In this document: positions 26,477 through 34,458 of the stretch, in pieces
How the letters are laid out: every line of letters starts with the position of its first letter
Position numbering within the stretch: the first letter of the stretch is position 1
Source: Streptomyces griseoluteus
GTDB taxonomy: Bacteria; Actinomycetota; Actinomycetes; Streptomycetales; Streptomycetaceae
Direction: 5' to 3'
Assembly (NCBI GenBank): GCA_000717735.1
Contig: JOBE01000049.1
Location: 1 to 53,170 of the forward strand
DNA length: 53,170 bases
The notes under the pieces: model-generated
Databases searched by the model: none
What the model saw: only the letters and a program-made list of their open reading frames with translations
Told to the model about the DNA's origin: nothing
Program-made: the position numbers and the translations under genes

Positions 26477-27244
26477 TCACCACTCCAGGGCGTACGGCGT
26501 GCCCGTCGAGGCGAAGTGGCCGACGTTGACGCACTCGGTCGAGCCGATCCGCATCCGCCGGGCGAGCGGCTGGTGGACGTGGCCGAAGAGGGCGTAGCGG
26601 GGCCGGCTGCGCCGGATCGCGTCGAGCAGCGCCCGGCTGCCGCGTTCGAAGCGGCGGGCGACGGTGTCGTACGTCAGCTCCGGCACGTCCGGCGGGATGT
26701 GGGAGCAGAGGACGTCGACGTCGCCGAGGGCCTCGACCTTCGCCGCGTACTCCTCGTCGGAGATCTCGTACGGGGTGCTCATCGGGGTGCGCAGGCCGCC
26801 GCCGACGAAGCCGAACACGAGTCCGCCGAGCTCGACCCGCTCGCCGTCGAGGACGGTCGTCCCGGGCTGGGCGAAGTCGGGCCAGAAGCGGGGGATGTCG
26901 ACGTTGCCGTAGGTGGCGTACGTGGGTGCGGGGAAGGCGGCGAAGAGTTCGGCGTACTGGCGGCGGACCGCGGCCTCGATCGCGGTCTCGCGGTCGACGT
27001 CGAGTTCGGCCCAGAGGCGGCGGCCCAGGTCACGGGCCTCGTCGAAGCGGCGGGCGGTGCGCAGTTCCACGAGCCGGTCGGCGTTCTCGACGCCGAAGAG
27101 GTCGGGGAAGATCCCGCGGCTGTGGTCGGCGTAGTCGAGGAAGAGGACCAGGTCCCCCAGGCATATGAGGGCGTCGGCGCCGTTCCCCGCCCTGGCGAGG
27201 TCGTCGGCGTTCCCGTGCACGTCACTGACCACATGGACTCGCAT
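26477..27244 (-). CDS. Calcineurin-like metallophosphoesterase
   Basis: 255 aa. The dimetal site is complete: VSDVHGNADDL (DxH), ALICLGDLVLFLDY (GD), YGNVDIPRFW (GN-D), VDVLCSHIPPDVPE (H) and RYALFGHVHQPLARR (GHxH). There is no signal peptide, so it is cytosolic. The substrate may be a cyclic nucleotide or other phosphoester; it cannot be assigned. The ATG start diverges from the acyl-CoA ligase gene across a 255-bp regulatory region. Confidence 0.92.
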   Translation of the reverse strand: MRVHVVSDVHGNADDLARAGNGADALICLGDLVLFLDYADHSRGIFPDLFGVENADRLVELRTARRFDEARDLGRRLWAELDVDRETAIEAAVRRQYAELFAAFPAPTYATYGNVDIPRFWPDFAQPGTTVLDGERVELGGLVFGFVGGGLRTPMSTPYEISDEEYAAKVEALGDVDVLCSHIPPDVPELTYDTVARRFERGSRALLDAIRRSRPRYALFGHVHQPLARRMRIGSTECVNVGHFASTGTPYALEW

Positions 27245-27499
27245 GGGCCTACTTTAGGGGGTGCGACCTGCGGTTACTTCCGAGTCGGGAAACCGGTGGA
27301 CTACTCTGCGCAGAGCACCGCCATAGATGTGTGACGCACGGAACATCTGGCCGGGACCCCCTATCGGGAACCGCGTACTGATGGGTAACGTCCGGGCAGT
27401 CCAGTCGTGCTCACCCCCACTGAGCGCCCGCCAGTTCTTGGACTTCACCGGTGCATCACACAGAGCCGTGGCGCCGGCGCCCGATGAGGAGCAGCAGTC
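27245..27499. promoter_or_regulatory. Divergent promoter region with palindrome
   Basis: The gap between the divergent phosphoesterase and acyl-CoA ligase genes. It contains the perfect 12-bp palindrome CTCTGCGCAGAG at 27304-27315 and two GGTTACTTCC/GGTAACGTCC-like sites (27273 and 27382), which may be operators. No ORF with coding character was seen. Confidence 0.45.
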
Positions 27500-29296
27500 T
27501 TGCGCGAGTTCAGCCTTCCGGCCCTGTACGAGGTCCCCGCGGACGGCAATCTGACGGATCTCATCCGCCGCAACGCCTCCCAGCACCCAGATGTCGCCGT
27601 GATGGGCCGCAAGGTCGACGGCGTGTGGACCGACGTGACGGCCACGGAGTTCCTCGCGGAGGTCCGGGGGGCCGCCAAGGGCCTGATCGCTGCCGGTGTC
27701 GAGCCGGGCGACCGGGTCGCGCTGCTGTCGCGTACGCGGTACGAGTGGGTGCTGCTCGACTTCGCGATCTGGAGCGCGGGCGGCGTGACCGTACCGGTGT
27801 ACGAGACGAGCTCGCCGGAGCAGATCCAGTGGATCCTCGGCGACTCGGGCGCCACCCTGGTGCTGGTCGAGAGCGCGGCGCACCAGGAGTCGGTGGAGTC
27901 CGTCAAGGCGAACCTGCCGCAGCTCAAGGCCGTGTGGCAGATCGAGGACGACGCGGTCGCGCGGCTCACCGCCACCGGCGCGGACGTCTCCGACGAGCTG
28001 CTGGACGCGCGCATGTCGGCGGCGAACGCGGACGACCCGGCGACGATCGTCTACACCTCGGGCACGACGGGCCGCCCGAAGGGCTGTGTCCTGACCCACC
28101 GGGCCTTCTTCGCCGAGTGCGGCAACGTGGTGGAGCGACTGAAGCCCCTCTTCCGTACCGGCGAGTGCTCGGTGCTGCTGTTCCTGCCCGCCGCGCACGT
28201 CTTCGGGCGGCTCGTCGAGGTCGCGTCCGTGATGGCGCCGATCCGTCTCGGCTGCGTCCCGGACATCAAGAACCTGACGGACGAGCTGGCCTCGTTCCGG
28301 CCGACGCTGATCCTGGGCGTGCCGCGGGTCTTCGAGAAGGTCTACAACTCGGCCCGGGCGAAGGCGCAGGCCGACGGCAAGGGCAAGATCTTCGACAAGG
28401 CCGCGCACACGGCCATCGCGTACAGCCGGGCGCTGAGCACCCCGCAAGGCCCGTCCTTCGGTCTGAAGCTGAAGCACAAGGTCTTCGACAAGCTGGTCTT
28501 CAGCAAGCTGCGGGCGGTGCTCGGCGGGCGCGGCGAGTACGCGATCTCGGGCGGCGCGCCGCTCGGCGAGCGGCTCGGCCACTTCTTCCGCGGCATCGGC
28601 TTCACGGTCCTGGAGGGCTACGGCCTGACGGAGTCGTGCGCGGCGACGGCGTTCAACCCCTGGGACCGGCAGAAGATCGGCACGGTCGGTCAGCCGCTGC
28701 CGGGCTCGGTGGTGCGGATCGCCGACGACGGCGAGGTGCTGCTGCACGGCGAGCACGTCTTCTCGCGGTACTGGAACAACGAGACGGCGACCGCCGAGGC
28801 GCTTGCGGACGGCTGGTTCCACACGGGCGACATCGGCACCCTCGACGAGGACGGCTACCTGGCGATCACCGGCCGGAAGAAGGAGATCCTGGTGACGGCG
28901 GGCGGCAAGAACGTCGCCCCGGCGGTCATCGAGGACCGGATCCGGGCGCACGCGCTCGTCGCGGAGTGCATGGTGGTCGGCGACGGGCGTCCGTTCGTGG
29001 GCGCGCTGGTCACGATCGACGAGGAGTTCCTCGGCCGCTGGGCCGCCGAGCACGGCAAGCCGGCGGGTTCGACGGCGGCCTCGCTGCGCGCCGACGCGGA
29101 GCTCGTGGCGGAGGTCCAGCGGGCGATCGACGACGGCAACGCGGCCGTCTCCAAGGCGGAGTCGGTCCGCAAGTTCCGTATCCTCCCGGCCCAGTTCACC
29201 GAGGAGGCGGGTCACATCACCCCGTCCCTGAAGCTGAAGCGGAACGTGGTGGCGAAGGACTTCGCGGACGAGATCGAGGCGATCTACAGCGCCTGA
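27500..29296 (+). CDS. Long-chain fatty-acid-CoA ligase (FadD15-like)
   Basis: A 598-aa adenylate-forming enzyme that activates fatty acids to acyl-CoA. Motifs: P-loop TIVYTSGTTGRPKGCVLTH (about 185), the linker GYGLTESCAA (about 375), DGWFHTGDIGTLDEDGYLAI and the catalytic Lys region GRKKEILVTAGGKNVAP. The start is TTG at 27500 with GAGGAG 9 bp upstream, giving the family N-terminus MREFSLPALYEV. The length and neighbours match M. tuberculosis FadD15 (Rv2187), which is next to PimB as here. It probably supplies acyl-CoA for membrane lipids. Confidence 0.95.
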   Translation: MREFSLPALYEVPADGNLTDLIRRNASQHPDVAVMGRKVDGVWTDVTATEFLAEVRGAAKGLIAAGVEPGDRVALLSRTRYEWVLLDFAIWSAGGVTVPVYETSSPEQIQWILGDSGATLVLVESAAHQESVESVKANLPQLKAVWQIEDDAVARLTATGADVSDELLDARMSAANADDPATIVYTSGTTGRPKGCVLTHRAFFAECGNVVERLKPLFRTGECSVLLFLPAAHVFGRLVEVASVMAPIRLGCVPDIKNLTDELASFRPTLILGVPRVFEKVYNSARAKAQADGKGKIFDKAAHTAIAYSRALSTPQGPSFGLKLKHKVFDKLVFSKLRAVLGGRGEYAISGGAPLGERLGHFFRGIGFTVLEGYGLTESCAATAFNPWDRQKIGTVGQPLPGSVVRIADDGEVLLHGEHVFSRYWNNETATAEALADGWFHTGDIGTLDEDGYLAITGRKKEILVTAGGKNVAPAVIEDRIRAHALVAECMVVGDGRPFVGALVTIDEEFLGRWAAEHGKPAGSTAASLRADAELVAEVQRAIDDGNAAVSKAESVRKFRILPAQFTEEAGHITPSLKLKRNVVAKDFADEIEAIYSA

Positions 29297-29318
29297 TCCG
29301 AAGGGCGCACGTACGGCC

Positions 29319-29352
29319 GGGAGGCCCGGAGCGACATCGCTCCGGGCCTCCC
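29319..29352. terminator. Bidirectional terminator between fadD and GT4 genes
   Basis: A 16-bp perfect stem (GGGAGGCCCGGAGCGA and its complement) with a 2-base loop lies midway between the two convergent stop codons. Confidence 0.88.
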
Positions 29353-29386
29353 TGCCGTTCCTGTCCTCACGCGGGCCTGCGCGGCC

Positions 29387-30529
29387 CTACAGCAGCTCCT
29401 TGAGCCGCTCCGCGAGGAGGTCCCAGCGCCACTTCTCCTCCACCCAGGCACGCCCCCGCTCGCCCATGCGGGCGCGCAGCCCGGGGTCGAGGAGGAGGGT
29501 GGTGACGCGGTCCGCGGTGTCCTCGGAGGACTCGCCTCGGACGACCCAGCCGGTCTCGCCGTCGAGGACGGCGTCGGGGGCGCCGCCGGAGTCGCCCGCG
29601 ACGACCGGGAGGCCGGTGGCGGAGGCCTCCAGGTAGACGATGCCGAGACCCTCGACGTCGAGGCCGCCGCGCCGGGTGCGGCAGGGCATGGCGAAGACGT
29701 CTCCTGCCCCGTAGTGGGCGGGCAGCTCGGACCAGGGGACGGCGCCGGTGAAGCGTACGGATCCGGCCACGCCGGCCTCGGCCGCGAGGCGGCGCAGATC
29801 CTTCTCGTACGGGCCGCCGCCGACGATCAGGAGGACCGTGTCCGGGACCCGGCGGAGGATCCGCGGCATCGCCCGGATCAGGGTGTCCTGGCCCTTGCGC
29901 GGGACCAGCCGGGAGACGCAGACGACGACGGGTCGGTCGCTGAGCCCGAGGCGGGCGCGGACCTCCGCGCCGCCCGAGTCGGGGTGGAAGGTCTTCTCGT
30001 CGACGCCGGGCGGAAGCTGCGTCATCCGGCCTGCGGCGGCGGGTGTGAGGGCCGCGGCGATCCGGGAGCGGGTGTACTCGCCGAGGTAGGTGATGGTGTC
30101 CGTACCCTCACCGATCCGCCTCAACAGCTGCCTGGAGGCGGGGAGTTGGGCCCAGCCCGCCTCATGGCCGTGGGTGGTGGCGACGAGTCGCCGGGCGCCC
30201 GCGCGGCGCAGCGCGGGGGCCATCAGGCCAAGGGGTGCGGCGGCGCCGAACCACACGGATTCACAGCCGTGCTCACGGAGGAGCGCGGTGGCCCGTGAGG
30301 TGACCCGAGGAGTCGGCAGCAGCATGGTGGTGCGATCCCGCACGACCGTGAAAGGCTGTTCGGCGTCGAACGCGGCCGTCGCCTCGATCCCCTCGCGGCT
30401 GCGCTTCCAGGTGGAGGCGTAGACCACGATCTGTTCGGGATCCAGGCGGAGTGCCATGTTGTGCAGGAAGGCCTGGATTCCGCCGGGACGCGGCGGGAAG
30501 TCGTTGGTTACGATCAGGGTCTTGTGCAT
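29387..30529 (-). CDS. GT4 glycosyltransferase, PimB-like
   Basis: A 380-aa GT-B enzyme. The N-terminal domain opens TLIVTNDFPPRPGGIQAFLHN (glycine loop), and the C-terminal nucleotide-sugar domain has VVVCVSRLVPRKGQDTLI, LLIVGGGPYEKDL and the E-x7-E-type motif VEGLGIVYLEASATGLPVVA. Size and setting fit PimB' (Rv2188c), the GDP-mannose transferase that adds the second mannose to phosphatidylinositol mannosides. This would make it part of PIM synthesis at the inner face of the membrane. The assignment rests on family and gene order as remembered. It diverges from a GT87 gene. Confidence 0.88.
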   Translation of the reverse strand: MHKTLIVTNDFPPRPGGIQAFLHNMALRLDPEQIVVYASTWKRSREGIEATAAFDAEQPFTVVRDRTTMLLPTPRVTSRATALLREHGCESVWFGAAAPLGLMAPALRRAGARRLVATTHGHEAGWAQLPASRQLLRRIGEGTDTITYLGEYTRSRIAAALTPAAAGRMTQLPPGVDEKTFHPDSGGAEVRARLGLSDRPVVVCVSRLVPRKGQDTLIRAMPRILRRVPDTVLLIVGGGPYEKDLRRLAAEAGVAGSVRFTGAVPWSELPAHYGAGDVFAMPCRTRRGGLDVEGLGIVYLEASATGLPVVAGDSGGAPDAVLDGETGWVVRGESSEDTADRVTTLLLDPGLRARMGERGRAWVEEKWRWDLLAERLKELL

Positions 30530-30617
30530 CGTGGCCGACAGTACCGCGCGCGCATCCACCGCCCAGCACCACCACTCCCCCGCGTCAGCGGGCCGACAGG
30601 ACAAGGACGAGCCAGTG

Positions 30618-31898
30618 ATGACGGGCGCAGTGGGAAAGTGGTCACGGTCACTCGCGGAACTGCGGCTGCCGCTCGGACTCTGGGCCCTGACCCGGATCGT
30701 CCTCCTGCTGCTGGTCTTCAAGGTCGTGGTGATCCCGGGTCCGGACATCACGTTCGACATCGAGGACATCTATCAGGGCTGGTACGAGGTCCTGCGGACC
30801 GGCACGTACCCGCTGGACGACGTGACCTGGCAGTACCCGCCGGCCGCCGCGTTCGCGGTCCTCGCCCCCGGGCTGCTGCCCTTCCTCGGCTACTCGGCCG
30901 CCTTCTTCGTCCTCGCCTTCCTCTGTGACGCGTTCGTCCTGGGACTGCTCCTGTACACCGGCCGCCGGGCCGGCCGCTCGTCGCGCGGCGCCTGGATGTG
31001 GATCGCGGGCGTCGCCCTGCTCGGCCCGACCGCCTACGCCCGGTACGACGTGATGGTGACCGCCGTCGCGGTGGCGGCGCTGCTCGCGGCGGGCCGCAGC
31101 CCGCGCGTCCTCGGCGCCCTCGCCGGGTTCGGCGCGGTCCTGAAGGTGTGGCCGGTGCTGCTGCTCGCGGGCACTCCGAAGGGGCGGGCGACCCTCCGCT
31201 CCTGGCCGGCGGCGGTGGGCGCGGCCGCGGCCGTGCTGCTGTTCTGCGTGCTGTGGATGCCGGGGGCGCTGGCCTTCCTCTCCTTCCAGCGCGACCGGGG
31301 CACGGAGGTCGAGTCGCTGGGCTCGATGGTCTTCCACGTGGCCCGGCACTTCGGCTGGGACGGCGAGGCGCGGATGAACTACGGCTCGATCGAGTTCCTC
31401 GGCCCGTACGTGTCGACGGTGTCGACGGCCGCCATGGGGCTCACCTTCGCCGCCTTCGGCTGGCTGCTGCTCTGGCGGTTCCGGGCACGCCGCTTCACCT
31501 CGTCGACGGTGGCGGACGCGGCCTTCGTGGGGGTGCTGCTGTTCACGACGACGAGCCGGGTGCTCTCCCCGCAGTACATGCTGTGGCTGGTCGGTCTCGC
31601 CGCGGTGTGCCTGGCGTACCGGTCGAGCCGGATGGAGCGGCCGGTGCACCTGGTCCTGTGGGCGACGGCGATCACGCAGTTCGAGTTCCCGGTGTGGTTC
31701 TCGCACGTGACCCGGAGCGATCCGCTGGGCATGGCGGTGCTGTTCACCCGAAACGGTCTCCTCGTCGCCGCCACGCTCATCGCCTGCCGGATCCTGTGGC
31801 GCCAGACGGTGACGGAGCCGCGCCTCGCGGCGGCCGCGCTGGTGCCCGCACAGGCGGTCAGCCCGGAGCGCGAGAAGGTCCTGTCCGGTACGCACTGA
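30618..31898 (+). CDS. GT87 polyprenol-phosphate-mannose-dependent mannosyltransferase-like protein
   Basis: A 426-aa protein with about ten membrane helices, for example LGLWALTRIVLLLLVFKVVV, AAAFAVLAPGLLPFLGY, AVGAAAAVLLFCVLWMPGAL and VADAAFVGVLLFTTTSRV. The DITFDIEDIYQGWYEVL loop after the first helix carries the acidic residues expected at the GT-C active site. TSRVLSPQYMLWL is the family signature. GT87 enzymes add mannose from polyprenol phosphate outside the membrane, as in lipoarabinomannan in mycobacteria. Start ATG 30618, with AAGGAC upstream; GTG 30615 is an alternative. With the PimB-like gene next door, a mannolipid pathway is likely. Confidence 0.87.
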   Translation: MTGAVGKWSRSLAELRLPLGLWALTRIVLLLLVFKVVVIPGPDITFDIEDIYQGWYEVLRTGTYPLDDVTWQYPPAAAFAVLAPGLLPFLGYSAAFFVLAFLCDAFVLGLLLYTGRRAGRSSRGAWMWIAGVALLGPTAYARYDVMVTAVAVAALLAAGRSPRVLGALAGFGAVLKVWPVLLLAGTPKGRATLRSWPAAVGAAAAVLLFCVLWMPGALAFLSFQRDRGTEVESLGSMVFHVARHFGWDGEARMNYGSIEFLGPYVSTVSTAAMGLTFAAFGWLLLWRFRARRFTSSTVADAAFVGVLLFTTTSRVLSPQYMLWLVGLAAVCLAYRSSRMERPVHLVLWATAITQFEFPVWFSHVTRSDPLGMAVLFTRNGLLVAATLIACRILWRQTVTEPRLAAAALVPAQAVSPEREKVLSGTH

Positions 31899-31926
31899 GG
31901 TCCCGCTCGGTACCCGCCGAGGACCT
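31898..31926. terminator. Putative hairpin between convergent genes
   Basis: AGGTCC...TCGG pairs with CCGA-GGACCT with a 3-base bulge in the 46-bp gap between the GT87 and lipoprotein genes. This is a modest structure, so the call is tentative. Confidence 0.4.
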
Positions 31927-31944
31927 GGCGTTCGGGAGCGGCGC

Positions 31945-33159
31945 CTACCCGAGCCGCTCCCCCAGATAGGCCCGCCAGTCGGCGGTGAAGTCCTCCGGGG
32001 TGGTGTCCAGCACCTCCTGGAGCGCCTTCTCCACCGCGCCCTCACGGCCCGGGTGCGCGCCCACCGCCCGGTAGAAGTCCGTCAGCTTCGCCTCGCCCCA
32101 GCGCTCCGCGATCAGCTCGCAGGCCAGCCAGCCGCCCTCGTACGCCCGTCCCAGGGCCTCCGCGTCCCCGCCGAAGGCGAAGTCCGCATCTTCGGGGAGC
32201 CGGGCGGGCAGCTCGCCCGCGCGGACCGCGCGGCCCAGCTCGGGCGCGGCCTGGGCGGCGGTGCGGCCGGTGCCCCGGTAGGCGACCCAGTCGGCGAAGC
32301 CCTCGGAGAGCCAGACCGGGGTGGCCTTCGTGGTCTGGCCCCGGGTGGCGACGTGGGTGGTCTCATGGGTGAGGACCAGCTGCCGGCCGAAGGAGCCGAG
32401 GAGCGCGTACGCGTCCGGGTTGACGATCACCCGGTCGGCGGGGGCCGCCGGGCCGCCGCCCACCTCTCCGGTCGTGACGGCGACGATGCCCCGGTAGGAG
32501 GCTGCGGGTCCGCCGAGGAGCCGCCCCATCGCCTCGACCGAGGCGGGCACGAGGACCACGACCCGGCCCGCCCAGTTCCCGCGCCAGGCGTCCCCCACGG
32601 CGGGCACCGCCCGGTCCACCGCCGCCGCGATCTCCCGCAGCCGCTCCTTGCTCTGTCCCACGCCGAGGACGAGGCCCCGCCGACCGGTCACCACCTCGAC
32701 GTCGCCCTGCTGCCACAGCTGCTGCGGGGCGCCGTCGGCGGCGCGGTCGCCGGTGACGTACCAGCGCCCGTCCCGCTCGGCGAGGTCCAGGACCCGCTCG
32801 GTGGTGGCGGGCCCCGAGTCGTAGCCCTTGATCCGGTATCCCAGCTCGGCCTCGGCGGTGGCCCTGCCCTCACCGGTCCCGTCGACATCGGTGACCCGGT
32901 AGCTCAGGCCTCCGAGCGGGATCTTCGAGAGCCGGCCGAACTCGGTGCGCGCGGCCGGTACGAGCGCGGGGTCGAGGGCCGCGAGATAGCCGGCCTCGTC
33001 CCGGTCGAGCAGCGCCCGCGCGTGCCGGTCGAGCAGGCCCTGGATCACCCCGGGCGCCGGGCCGGCCGGCTCGGGCGCCCCGCATCCGACGAGGGCGAGC
33101 AGGGCGGCCGCCAGACACGCGGCGGCGCCGCGCGCCGCTCCACTCCCCTGACCTGCCAC
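31945..33159 (-). CDS. Lipoprotein with a gluzincin-type HETTH active site
   Basis: 404 aa. A signal peptide with a lipobox (ALLALVGCGAPEP) marks it as a membrane-anchored exported lipoprotein. The N-terminal half resembles NTF2-like/DUF fold sequence (IQGLLDRHARALLDRDEAGYLAALDPAL). The C-terminal half has LVLTHETTHVATRG and WLSEGFADWVAYRG about 24 residues on, which is the HExxH plus distal Glu arrangement of gluzincin metallopeptidases (peptidase MA-like). It probably cleaves or binds envelope proteins; no substrate is known. The GTG start lies 20 bp from a dispersed repeat. Confidence 0.85.
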   Translation of the reverse strand: MAGQGSGAARGAAACLAAALLALVGCGAPEPAGPAPGVIQGLLDRHARALLDRDEAGYLAALDPALVPAARTEFGRLSKIPLGGLSYRVTDVDGTGEGRATAEAELGYRIKGYDSGPATTERVLDLAERDGRWYVTGDRAADGAPQQLWQQGDVEVVTGRRGLVLGVGQSKERLREIAAAVDRAVPAVGDAWRGNWAGRVVVLVPASVEAMGRLLGGPAASYRGIVAVTTGEVGGGPAAPADRVIVNPDAYALLGSFGRQLVLTHETTHVATRGQTTKATPVWLSEGFADWVAYRGTGRTAAQAAPELGRAVRAGELPARLPEDADFAFGGDAEALGRAYEGGWLACELIAERWGEAKLTDFYRAVGAHPGREGAVEKALQEVLDTTPEDFTADWRAYLGERLG

Positions 33160-33179
33160 GCCCCCGATCGTACGGGGCG

Positions 33180-33219
33180 CTAGGGCCTGTCCGACCCTGA
33201 TCCAAAAGACAGGTCCTAG
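33180..33219. repeat. 40-bp dispersed inverted-repeat element, second copy
   Basis: Arms CTAGGGCCTGTC and GACAGGTCCTAG (one G-T mismatch) around CCAAAA. Same ends, orientation and total length as 16664-16703, but a different centre. It lies between the NlpC/P60 stop and the lipoprotein start and may also terminate transcription. Confidence 0.75.
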
Positions 33220-33243
33220 GGGGCCGCGGCCCGGGGACGGAGG

Positions 33244-34266
33244 TCAGACCCGGGTCACCGTCACGTGCGACATCATGTTCACCGGGTCGTAGCGGACCCG
33301 CGCGCCCGGGTAGGGGGCGTGGATGACCTGCCCGTTGCCCGCGTAGATCCCGACGTGGCTGGCGTCGCCGCGGTACGTGACGATGTCCCCGGGCTGCGCC
33401 TGCGACAGCGGCACCTGCCGGCCCGCGTACCGCTGCGCCGAGGAGGTGCGCGGCAGGCTGATCCCGGCCTGCCGGTACGACCAGACCATCAGGCCCGAGC
33501 AGTCGAAGGCGGAGGGTCCTGTCGCCCCCCACACGTACGGCTTGCCGATCATGCTGCGGGCCGCGATCACCGCGGCGGACGCCCGCGAGGAGCCCGGGGC
33601 GAGGTCGGCCATGGGCGGCAGCTCCTCGGCGGGTCCCCCGTCGCGTCCGCCGGTGCGGGAGGCCCGGTCGAAGTCGGCGCGCTCCTCGGCGGTGAGGCTC
33701 GCGAGCACCCGGCGGGCCTCGGCGAGCTTGCGCTCGACGGTGCGCTTGTGGCGGGCGACCTCGGCCCGGCTGCGCTCCAGCTCGGTCAGGGCCGTGCGTG
33801 CTTCGGAGCGCTTCTGGTCCAGCCGGCGCTGCTCCCGCTGGAGTTCGGCGAGCGTGGCGCTCTGGCGGGCGGTGATCCGGTCGAGGGCGGTGGCGCGCTC
33901 GAGGTAGCTGTCCGGGTCGGAGGAGAGCAGCAGGGCGAGGGCGGGGTCGATGCCGCCGGAGCGGTACTGGGCCCCGGCGACCAGGCCGATCACGCCGCGC
34001 ATGCGGTTGATGCGCTCCTGGCCGCGGGCGAGGCCGTCCCGGGCCTGGGAGACGGTCCGGCGCAGGGCGTCCGCCTTCTCGTCCGCCCGGTTGTAGCCCT
34101 CGGTGGCCTGTTCGGCCTCCTCGAAGAGCCGGTCGACCGCGGCGCGGGTGGCCGCGGGTCCGGCCCCGGGGTCGGCGCTCGCGGGGACGGCCCCGAGGGA
34201 CGCCGCCGCGGTGGCCGCGGCGGCGGTGAGGACGGTGACCCTGGCGGGTCGGCGGTGGGACGCCAC
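33244..34266 (-). CDS. Secreted NlpC/P60 peptidoglycan endopeptidase (copy 1)
   Basis: 340 aa. Signal peptide (ARVTVLTAAAATAAASLGAVPASA), a long coiled coil (about 35-190, rich in Arg/Glu/Ala) and a C-terminal NlpC/P60 domain (about 225-340). That domain holds catalytic Cys in SAFDCSGLMVWSYRQ, His in ASHVGIYAGNGQ and a third polar residue in VIHAPYPGARV. It would cut D-Glu to diamino-acid bonds in peptidoglycan stems, and the coiled coil resembles the autoinhibitory part of RipA-like enzymes. The GTG 34266 (MASHRRPARV) follows GGAGC and is supported by the identical SHRRP start of the neighbouring paralogue. It has its own promoter. Confidence 0.93.
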   Translation of the reverse strand: MASHRRPARVTVLTAAAATAAASLGAVPASADPGAGPAATRAAVDRLFEEAEQATEGYNRADEKADALRRTVSQARDGLARGQERINRMRGVIGLVAGAQYRSGGIDPALALLLSSDPDSYLERATALDRITARQSATLAELQREQRRLDQKRSEARTALTELERSRAEVARHKRTVERKLAEARRVLASLTAEERADFDRASRTGGRDGGPAEELPPMADLAPGSSRASAAVIAARSMIGKPYVWGATGPSAFDCSGLMVWSYRQAGISLPRTSSAQRYAGRQVPLSQAQPGDIVTYRGDASHVGIYAGNGQVIHAPYPGARVRYDPVNMMSHVTVTRV

Positions 34267-34307
34267 GAATCGCGCTCCGTTCGGCTCGACGCAGACTGGC
34301 GCGGCAG

Positions 34308-34336
34308 ACAGTAGCCGCTGATCAGTCCGCGTCCAA
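34308..34336 (-). promoter_or_regulatory. Promoter of NlpC/P60 copy 1
   Basis: On the minus strand, TTGGAC (34331-34336), a 17-bp spacer and TACTGT (34308-34313) form a good housekeeping sigma-type promoter about 40 bp upstream of the GTG start. Confidence 0.65.
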
Positions 34337-34359
34337 CGAAGCCGATGGACACACAAAGT

Positions 34360-34398
34360 GACGCCCCGCCGGAGAACACAGGTCACCGGCGGGGCGTC
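34360..34398 (-). terminator. Terminator after NlpC/P60 copy 2
   Basis: A perfect 13-bp stem (GACGCCCCGCCGG and its complement) lies 60 bp past the stop of copy 2 and just before the promoter of copy 1. The two paralogues are thus separate transcripts. Confidence 0.85.
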
Positions 34399-34458
34399 GG
34401 GTCAGTACGCGTCGCGGCGAACCACCCGTTCGGGCGGTGTGCCGCAGCGGGTCGTGGG

